Shown here: positions 54,301 to 64,000 of the stretch, one piece after another | How the letters are laid out: every line of letters starts with the position of its first letter | Numbering within the stretch: the stretch's first letter is position 1 | Assembly: GCF_051020955.1 (NCBI RefSeq) | Contig: NW_027476768.1 | Coordinates: 62,001-126,000 of the forward strand | Source of the DNA: Megalopta genalis | Lineage: Eukaryota > Arthropoda > Insecta > Hymenoptera > Halictidae | Length of the DNA: 64,000 nt | Direction of reading: 5' to 3' | Made by a program: the position numbers and the translations under genes | Notes under the pieces: model-generated | What the model saw: only the letters and a program-made list of their open reading frames with translations | Told to the model about the DNA's origin: nothing | The model's database searches: none

Positions 54301-54990
54301 GCTAATTCGTGTATTTCGCATGAATCTGAAGCGAAATTGTTCATTTCGCATGAATTTGAAACTAAATTGTTCATTTCGCGTGAATTTGAAACTAAATCGT
54401 TTATTTAAAATCGCTATTTCGTTCGAATTTGTGTCGAAATCGTGTATTTCGCATGAATCTGAAGCTAAATTGTTCATTTGGCATGAATTTGAAGCTAAAT
54501 CGATCGTTTAAAATCGCTATTTCGCACGAATTTGAATCGAAATCGTATGATTCGCATGATATTGAAGTTAAATCGTTCGTTTCGTGTGGATTTAAAGCTA
54601 ATTCGTGTATTTCGCATGATTCTGAAGCTAAATTGTTCATTTCGCATGAATTTGAAGCTAAATCGTTTATTTAAAATCGCTATTTCGTTCGAATTTGTGT
54701 CGAAATCGTGTATTTCGCATGAATCTGAAGCTAAATTGTTCATCTGGCATGAATTTGAAGCTAAATCGATCGTTTAAAATCGCTATTTCGCACGAATTTG
54801 AATCGAAATCGTATGTTTCGCATGATATTGAAGTTAAATCGTTTGTTTCGTGTGGATTTAAAGCTAATTCGTGTATTTCGCATGAATCTGAAGCTAAATT
54901 GTTCATTTCGCATGAATTTGAAGCTAAATCGTTTATTTAAAATCGCTATTTCGTTCGAATTTGTGTCGAAATCGTGTATTTCGCATGAAT
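48367..54990 (+). repeat. Tandem pair of 3,312-bp higher-order blocks
   Basis: Monomers from 48367 to about 51678 recur in the same order at 51679 to about 54990 with the same diagnostic variants (AAAATGGCTA spacer, the 103-bp half unit, doubled CATGAATCTGAAGC subunits, GATACTGAAG). The step is 3,312 bp, equal to eight 266-bp plus four 296-bp steps. Much of the block also matches 39997 to about 42720 at an offset of 8,370 bp. Confidence 0.85.
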
Positions 54991-57900
54991 CTGAAGCTAA
55001 ATTGTTCATTTGGCATGAATTTGAAGCTAAATCGATCGTTTAAAATCGCTATTTCGCACGAATTTGAATCGAAATCGTATGATTCGTATGATATTGAAGT
55101 TAAATCGTTCGTTTCGTGTGGATTTAAAGCTAATTCGTGTATTTCGCATGAATCTGAAGCTAAATTGTTCATTTCGCATGAATTTGAAGCTAAATCGTTT
55201 ATTTAAAATCGCTATTTCGTTCGAATTTGTCTAGAAATCGTGTATTTCGCATGAATCTGAAGCTAAATTGTTCATTTGGCATGTATTTGAAGCTAAATCG
55301 ATCTTTTAAAATCGCTATTTCCCACGAATTTCAATCGAAATCGTATGTTTCGCATGATATTGAAGTTAAATCGTTTGTTTCGTGTGGATTTAAAGCTAAT
55401 TCGTGTATTTCGCATGAATCTAAAGCTACATTGTTCATTTCGCATGAATTTGAAACTAAATTGTAGATTTCGCGTGAATTTGAAAATAAATCGTTTACTT
55501 AAAATCGCTATTTCGTTCGAATTTGTCTCGAAATCGTGTATTTCGCATGAATCTGAAGCTATATTGTTCATTTGGCATGTATTTGAAGCTAAATCGATCT
55601 TTTAAAATCGCTATTTCCCACGAATTTCAATCGAAATCGTATGTTTCGCATGATATTGAAGTTAAATCGTTTGTTTCGTGTGGATTTAAAGCTAATTCGT
55701 GTATTTCGCATGAATCTGAAGCTAAATTGTTCATTTCGCATGAATTTGAAGCTAAATCGTTTATTTAAAATCGCTATTTCGTTCGAATTTGTCTCGAAAT
55801 CGTGTATTTCGCATGAATCTGAAGCTATATTGTTCATTTGGCATGTATTTCAAGCTAAAACGATCTTTTAAAATAGCTATTTCCCACGAATTTCATTCGA
55901 AATCGTATGTTTCGCATGATATTGAAGTTAAATCGTTTGTTTCGTGTGGATTTAAAGCTAATTCGTGTATTTCGCATGAATCTGAAGCTAAATTGTTCAT
56001 TTCGCATGAATTTGAAGCTAAATCGTTTATTTAAAATCGCTATTTCGTTCGAATTTGTGTCGAAATCGTGTATTTCGCATGAATCTGAAGCTAAATTGTT
56101 CATTTGGCATGAATTTGAAGCTAAATCGATCGTTTAAAATCGCTATTTCGCACGAATTTGAATCGAAATCGTATGATTCGCATGATATTGAAGTTAAATC
56201 GTTCGTTTCGTGTGGATTTAAAGCTAATTCGTGTATTTCGCATGAATCTGAAGCTAAATTGTTCATTTCGCATGAATTTGAAGCTAAATCGTTTATTTAA
56301 AATCGCTATTTCGTTCGAATTTGTGTCGAAATCGTGTATTTCGCATGAATCTGAAGCTAAATTGTTCATCTGGCATGAATTTGAAGCTAAATCGATCGTT
56401 TAAAATCGCTATTTCGCACGAATTTGAATCGAAATCGTATGTTTCGCATGATATTGAAGTTAAATCGTTTGTTTCGTGTGGATTTAAAGCTAATTCGTGT
56501 ATTTCGCATGAATCTGAAGCTAAATTGTTCATTTCGCATGAATTTGAAACTAAAGTGTCCATTTCGCGTGAATTTGAAACTAAATCGTTTACTTAAAATC
56601 GCTATTTCGTTCGAATTTGTCTCGAAATCGTGTATTTCGCATGAATCTGAACCTATATTGTTCATTTGGCATGTATTTGAAGCTAAATCGATCTTTTAAA
56701 ATCGCTATTTCCCACGAATTTCAATCGAAATCGTATGTTTCGCATGATATTGAAGTTAAATCGTTTGTTTCGTGTGGATTTAAAGCTAATTCGTGTATTT
56801 CGCTTGAATCTGAAGCTAAATTGTTCATTTCGCATGAATTTGAAGCTAAATCGTTTATTTAAAATCGCTATTTCGTTCGAATTTGTCTCGAAATCGTGTA
56901 TTTCGCATGAATCTGAAGCTATATTGTTCATTTGGCATGTATTTGAAGCTAAATCGATCTTTTAAAATCGCTATTTCCCACGAATTTCAATCGAAATCGT
57001 ATGTTTCGCATGATATTGAATTTAAATCGTTTGTTTCGTGTGGATTTAAAGCTAATTCGTGTATTTCGCATGAATCTGAAGCTAAGTTGTTCATTTCGCA
57101 TGAATTTGAAGCTAAATCGTTTATTTAAAATCGCTATTTCGTTCGAATTTGTGTCGAAATCGTGTATTTCGCATGAATCTGAAGCTAAATTGTTCATTTG
57201 GCATGAATTTGAAGCTAAATCGATTGTTTAAAATGGCTATTTCGCACGAATTTGAATCGAAATCGTATGATTCGCATGATATTGAAGTTAAATCGTTCGT
57301 TTCGTGTGGATTTAAAGCTAATTCGTGTATTTCGCATGAATTTGAAGCTAAGTTGTTCATTTCGCATGAATTTGAAGCTAAATCGTTTATTTAAAATCGT
57401 TATTTCGTTCGAATTTGTGTCGAAATCGTGTATTTCGCATGAATTTGAAACTAAATTGTTCATTTCGCGTGAATTTGAAACTAAATCGTTTATTTAAAAT
57501 CGATATTTCGTTCGAATTTGTCTCGAAATCGTATGTTTCGCATGATATTGAAGTTAAATCGTTTGTTTCGTGTGGATTTAAAGCTAATTCGTGTATTTCG
57601 AATGAATCTGAAGCTAAATTGTTCATTTCGCATGAATTTGAAGCTAAATCGTTTATTTAAAATCGCTATTTCGTTCGAATTTGTGTCGAAATCGTGTATT
57701 TCGCATGAATCTGAAGCTAAATTGTTCATTTGGCATGAATTTGAAGCTAAATCGATCTTTTAAAATCGCTATTTCGCACGAATTTGAATCGAAATCGTAT
57801 GATTCGCACGATATTGAAGTTAATCCGTTCGTTTCGTGTGGATTTAAAGCTAATTCGTGTATTTCGCATGTATCTGAAGCTAAATTGTTCATTTCGCACG

Positions 57901-60900
57901 AATTTGAAGCTAAATCGTTTATTTCGCGTGAATTTGAAGCTAAATCGTTTGTTTCGTGTGGATTTAAAGCTAATTCGTGTATTTCGCATGAATCTGAAGC
58001 TAAATTGTTCATTTGGCATGTATTTGAAGCTAAATCGATCTTTTAAAATCGCTATTTCCCACGAATTTCAATCGAAATCGTATGTTTCGCATGATATTGA
58101 AGTTAAATCGTTTGTTTCGTGTGGATTTAAAGCTAATTCGTGTATTTCGCATGAATCTGAAGCTAAATTGTTCATTTCGCATGAATTTGAAGCTAAATCG
58201 TTTATTTAAAATCGCTATTTCGTTCGAATTTGTGTCGAAATCGTGTATTTCGCATGAATCTGAAGCTAAATTGTTCATTTGGCATGAATTTGAAGCTAAA
58301 TCGATCGTTTAAAATCGCTATTTCGCACGAATTTGAATCGAAATCGTATGATCCGCATGATATTGAAGTTAAATCGTTCGTTTCGTGTGGATTTAAAGCT
58401 AATTCGTGTATTTCGCATGAATCTGAAGCTAAATTGTTCATTTCGCATGAATTTGAAGCTAAATCGTTTATTGAAAATCGCTATTTCGTTCGAATTTGTC
58501 TAGAAATCGTGTATTTCGCATGAATCTGAAGCTAAATTGTTCATTTGGCATGTATTTGAAGCTAAATCGATCTTTTAAAATCGCTATTTCCCACGAATTT
58601 CAATCGAAATCGTATGTTTCGCATGATATTGAAGTTAAATCGTTTGTTTCGTGTGGATTTAAAGCTAATTCGTGTATTTCGCATGAATCTGAAGCTAAAT
58701 TGTTCATTTCGCATGAATTTGAAACTAAATTGTTCATTTCGCGTGAATTTTAAACTAAATCGTTTATTTAAAATCGCTATTTCGTTCGAATTTGTCTAGA
58801 AATCGTGTATTTCGCATGAATCTGAAGCTAAATTGTTCATTTGGCATGTATTTGAAGCTAAATCGACCTTTTAAAATCGCTATTTCCCACGAATTTCAAT
58901 CGAAATCGTATGTTTCGCATGATATTGAAGTTAAATCGTTTGTTTCGTGTGGATTTAAAGCTAATTCGTGTATTTCGCACGAATCTGAAGCTAAATTGTT
59001 CATTTCGCATGAATTTGAAGCTAAATCGTTTATTTAAAATCGCTATTTCGTTCGAATTTGTCTCGAAATCGTGTATTTCGCATGAATCTGAAGCTAAATT
59101 GTTCATTTGGCATGAATTTGAAGCTAAATCGATCGTTTAAAATCGCTATTTCCCACGAATTTGAATCGAAATCGTATGATTCGCATGATATTGAAGTTAA
59201 ATCGTTCGTTTCGTGTGGATTTAAAGCTAATTCGTGTATTTCGCATGAATCTGAAGCTAAATTGTTCATTTCGCATGAATTTGAAGCTAAATCGTTTATT
59301 TAAAATCGCTATTTCGTTCGAATTTGTGTCGAAATCGTGTATTTCGCATGAATCTGAAGCTAAATTGTTCATCTGGCATGAATTTGAAGCTAAATCGATC
59401 GTTTAAAATCGCTATTTCGCACGAATTTGAATCGAAATCGTATGTTTCGCATGATATTGAAGTTAAATCGTTTGTTTCGTGTGGATTTAAAGCTAATTCG
59501 TGTATTTCGCATGAATCTGAAGCTAAATTGTTCATTTCGCATGAATTTGAAGCTAAATCGTTTATTTAAAATCGCTATTTCGTTCGAATTTGTGTCGAAA
59601 TCGTGTATTTTGCATGAATCTGAAGCTAAATTGTTCATTTGTCATGAATTTGAAGCTAAATCGATTGTTTAAAATGGCTATTTCGCACGAATTTGAATCG
59701 AAATCGTATGATTCGCATGATATTGAAGTTAAATCGTTCGTTTCGTGTGGATTTAAAGCTAATTCGTGTATTTCGCATGAATCTGAAGCTAAATTGTTCA
59801 TTTCGCATGAATTTGAAGCTAAATCGTTTATTTAAAATCGCTATTTCGTTCGAATTTGTGTCGAAATCGTGTATTTCGCATGAATTTGAAACTAAATTGT
59901 TCATTTCGCGTGAATTTGAAACTAAATCGTTTATTTAAAATCGATATTTCGTTCGAATTTGTCTCGAAATCGTATGTTTCGCATGATATTGAAGTTAAAT
60001 CGTTTGTTTCGTGTGGATTTAAAGCTAATCCGTGTATTTCGCATGAAACTGAAGCTAAATTGTTCATTTCGCATGAATCTGAAGCTAAATCGTTTATTTA
60101 AAATCGCTATTTCGTTCGAATTTGTGTCGAAATCGTGTATTTCGCATGAATCTGAAGCTAAATTGTTCATTTGGCATGAATTTGAAGCTAAATCGATCGT
60201 TTAAAATCGCTATTTCATACGAATTTGAATCGAAATCGTATGATTCGCATGATATTGAAGTTAAATCGTTCGATTCGTGTGGATTTAAAGCTAATTCGTG
60301 TATTTCGCATGAATCTGAAACTATATTGTTCATTTCGCACGAATTTGAAGCTAAATCGTTTATTTCGCGTGAATTTGAAGCTAAATTGTGCATTTGGCAT
60401 GTATTTGAAGCTAAATCGATCTTTTAAAATCGCTATTTCACACGAATTTCAATCGAAATCGTATGTTTCGCATGATATTGAAGTTAAATCGTTTCTTTCG
60501 TGTGGATTTAAAGCTAATTCGTGTATTTCGCATGAATCTGAAGCTAAATTGTTCATTTCGCATGAATTTGAAGCTAAATCGTTTATTTAAAATCGCTATT
60601 TCGTTCGAATTTGTGTCGAAATCGTGTATTTCGCATGAATCTGAAGCTAAATTGTTCATTTGGCATGAATTTGAAGCTAAATCGATCGTTTAAAATCGCT
60701 ATTTCGCACGAATTTGAATCGAAATCGTATGACTCGAACGATATTGAAGTTAAATCGTTCGTTTCGTGTGGATTTAAAGCTACTTCGTGTATTTCGCATG
60801 AATCTGAAACTATATTGTTCATTTCGCATGAATTTCAAGCTAAATCGTTTATTTAAAATCGCTATTTCGTTCGAATTTGTGTCGAAATCGTGTATTTCGC

Positions 60901-63900
60901 ATGAATCTGAAGCTATATTGTTCATTTCGCATGAATTTGAAGCTAAATCGTTTATTTAAAATCGCTATTTCGTTCGAATTTGTGTCGAAATCGTGTATTT
61001 CGCATGAATCTGAAGCTAAATTGTTCATTTGGCATGAATTTGAAGCTAAATCGATCGTTTAAAATCGCTATTTCGCACGAATTTGAATCGAAATCGTATG
61101 TTTCGCATGATATTGAAGTTAAATCGTTTGTTTCGTGTGGATTTAAAGCTAATTCGTGTATTTCGCATGAATCTGAAGCTAAATTGTTCATTTCGCATGA
61201 ATTTGAAGCTAAATCGTTTATTTAAAATCGCTATTTCGTTCGAATTTGTGTCCAAATCGTGTATTTCGCATGAATCTGAAGCTAAATTGTTCATTTGGCA
61301 TGAATTTGAAGCTAAATCGATTGTTTAAAATGGCTATTTCGCACGAATTTGAATCGAAATCGTATGATTCGCATGATATTGAAGTTAAATCGTTCGTTTC
61401 GTGTGGATTTAAAGCTAATTCGTGTATTTCGCATGAATCTGAAGCTAAATTGTTCATTTCGCATGAATTTGAAGCTAAATCGTTTATTTAAAATCGCTAT
61501 TTCGTTCGAATTTGTGTCGAAATCGTGTATTTCGCATGAATTTGAAACTAAATTGTTCATTTCGCGTGAATTTGAAACTAAATCGTTCATTTAAAATCGA
61601 TATTTCGTTCGAATTTGTCTCGAAATCGTATGTTTCGCATGATATTGAAGTTAAATCGTTTGTTTCGTGTGGATTTAAAGCTAATTCGTGTATTTCGCAT
61701 GAATCTGAAGCTAAATTGTTCATTTCGCATGAATTTTAAGCTAAATCTTTTATTTAAAATCGCTATTTCGTTCGAATTTGTGTCGAAATCGTGTATTTCG
61801 CATGAATCTGAAGCTAAATTGTTCATTTGGCATGAATTTGAAGCTAAATCGATCTTTTAAAATCGCTATTTCGCACGAATTTGAATCGAAATCGTATGAT
61901 TCGCACGATATTGAAGTTAAATCGTTCGTTTCGTGTGGATTTAAAGCTAATTCGTGTATTTCGCATGTATCTGAAGCTAAATTGTTCATTTCGCACGAAT
62001 TTGAAGCTAAATCGTTTATTTCGCGTGAATTTGAAGCTAAATTGTGCATTTGGCATGTATTTGAAGCTAAATCGATCTTTTAAAATCGCTATTTCCCACG
62101 AATTTCAATCGAAATCGTATGTTTCGCATGATATTGAAGTTAAATCGTTTGTTTCGTGTGGATTTAAAGCTAATTCGTGTATTTCGCATGAATCTGAAGC
62201 TAAATTGTTCATTTGGCATGAATTTGAAGCTAAATCGTTTATTTAAAATCGCTATTTCGTTCGAATTTGTGTCGAAATCGTGTATTTCGCATGAATCTGA
62301 AGCTAAATTGTTCATTTGGCATGAATTTGAAGCTAAATCGATCGTTTAAAATCGCTATTTCGCACGAATTTGAATCGAAATCGTATGATTCGCATGATAT
62401 TGAAGTTAAATCATTCGTTTCGTGTGGATTTAAAGCTAATCCGTGTATTTCGCATGAAACTGAAGCTAAATTGTTCATTTCGCATGAATTCGAAGCTAAA
62501 TCGTTTATTTAAAATCGCTATTTCGTTCGAATTTGTGTCGAAATCGTGTATTTCGCATGAATCTGAAGCTAAATTGTTCATTTGGCATGAATTTGAAGCT
62601 AAATCGATCATTTAAAATCGCTATTTCGCACGAATTTGAATCGAAATCGTATGATTCGCATGATATTGAAGTTAAATCGTTCGTTTCGTGTGGATTTAAA
62701 GCTAATTCGTGTATTTCGCATGAATCTGAAGCTAAATTGTTCATTTCGCATGAATTTGAAGCTAAATCGTTTATTTAAAATCGCTATTTCGTTCGAATTT
62801 GTGTCGAAATCGTGTATTTCGCATGAATCTGAAGCTAAATTGTTCATCTGGCATGAATTTGAAGCTAAATCGATCGTTTAAAATCGCTATTTCGCACGAA
62901 TTTGAATCGAAATCGTATGTTTCGCATGATATTGAAGTTAAATCGTTTGTTTCGTGTGGATTTAAAGCTAATTCGTGTATTTCGCATGAATCTGAAGCTA
63001 AATTGTTCATTTCGCATGAATTTGAAGCTAAATCGTTTATTTAAAATCGCTATTTCGTTCGAATTTGTGTCGAAATCGTGTATTTCGCATGAATCTGAAG
63101 CTAAATTGTTCATTTGGCATGAATTTGAAGCTAAATCGATCGTTTAAAATCGCTATTTCGCACGAATTTGAATCGAAATCGTATGTTTCGCATGATATTG
63201 AAGTTAAATCGTTTGTTTCGTGTGGATTTAAAGCTAATTCGTGTATTTCGCATGAATCTGAAGCTAAATTGTTCATTTCGCATGAATTTGAAACTAAATT
63301 GTAGATTTCGCGTGAATTTGAAACTAAATCGTTTACTTAAAATCGCTATTTCGTTCGAATTTGTCTCGAAATCGTGTATTTCGCATGAATCTGAAGCTAT
63401 ATTGTTCATTTGGCATGTATTTGAAGCCAAATCGATCTTTTAAAATCGCTATTTCCCACGAATTTCAATCGAAATCGTATGTTTCGCATGATATTGAAGT
63501 TAAATCGTTTGTTTCGTGTGGATTTAAAGCTAATTCGTGTATTTCGCATGAATCTGAAGCTAAATTGTTCATTTCGCATGAATTTGAAGCTAAATCGTTT
63601 ATTTAAAATCGCTATTTCGTTCTAATTTGTCTCGAAATCGTGTATTTCGCATGAATCTGAAGCTATATTGTTCATTTGGCATGTATTTGAAGCTAAATCG
63701 ATCTTTTAAAATCGCTATTTCCCACGAATTTCAATCGAAATCGTATGTTTCGCATGATATTGAAGTTAAATCGTTTGTTTCGTGTGGATTTAAAGCTAAT
63801 TCGTGTATTTCGCATGAATCTGAAGCTAAATTGTTCATTTCGCATGAATTTGAAGCTAAATCGTTTATTTAAAATCGCTATTTCGTTCGAATTTGTCTCG

Positions 63901-63910
63901 AAATCGTGTA

Positions 63911-63940
63911 TTTCGCATGAATCTGAAGTTAAATCGTTCG
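63911..63940 (+). repeat. Hybrid s1/s4 subunit near the window end
   Basis: The subunit starts like s1 (TTTCGCATGAATCTGAAG) and ends like s4 (TTAAATCGTTCG), then s5 and s6 follow directly to base 64000. The s2-spacer-s3 stretch and one further subunit length (103 bp in all) are missing. It is another exchange between non-equivalent subunits. Confidence 0.85.
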
Positions 63941-64000
63941 TTTCGTGTGGATTTAAAGCTAATTCGTGTATTTCGCATGAATCTGAAGCTAAATTGTTCA

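Larger units (their letters stand above)
38081..64000 (+). repeat. Satellite array, right arm
   Basis: Continuation of the satellite in the same orientation and register, about 95 monomers. Order and subunits are as in the left arm, with 266- and 296-bp monomers, several 103-bp half units, and large duplicated blocks at offsets of 3,312, 3,372, 4,436 and 8,370 bp. A variant spacer with AAAATGGCTA is seen only here (near 40079, 48449, 51761, 57231, 59671, 61326). From about 57.6 kb onward there are more irregular units (missing the second spacer and s8). The arm runs to the window end, which falls on a subunit boundary. No gene or other insertion was found in it. Confidence 0.98.

Overview
The window is a long tandem satellite array, about 53.4 kb in two arms, interrupted by one nearly full-length LTR retrotransposon of 10,633 bp (27448-38080). 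No host gene, tRNA or rRNA was found. The setting looks like arthropod heterochromatin, most likely an insect and plausibly an ant or other hymenopteran. The grounds for that are a Ty3/Gypsy element with an insect-type Gag, an envelope-position gene resembling chuvirus glycoproteins, and strong CpG enrichment in AT-rich DNA. The taxon is an inference.

Satellite (1-27447 and 38081-64000, same orientation and phase in both arms). The smallest unit is a 30-bp subunit starting TTTCG or TTTGG. Eight subunits plus two copies of a 13-bp spacer (TTTAAAATCGCTA) make a 266-bp monomer, and one more subunit gives a 296-bp form. The monomer contains two related 103-bp modules (30-30-13-30) separated by a 60-bp pair. 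Free-standing 103-bp units and hybrid subunits show repeated unequal exchange. Above the monomer, multi-kilobase blocks recur: about 5.9-6.2 kb (and 15.7 kb) offsets in the left arm, and 3.3, 3.4 and 8.4 kb in the right arm.

Retrotransposon (27448-38080, + strand). Two 1,499-bp LTRs appear to differ at one base. They start TG and end CA and are flanked by a 4-bp target duplication, CTAA. Internal order: a primer binding site matching the 3' end of tRNA-Leu; gag, broken by three frame changes; an intact pol of 1,352 codons from its first ATG (protease, RT, RNase H, integrase with GPY/F module); a two-fragment env-position glycoprotein gene; a polypurine tract. Gag and Pol overlap in the -1 relation with a correctly phased A AAT TTT heptamer. 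The element would thus be retrovirus-like (gag-pol-env), but this copy is defective in gag and env, or the assembly carries indel errors, since the LTRs look very recent.

Short reading frames throughout the satellite are by-products of 30-bp (10-codon) subunits and are not annotated as genes.
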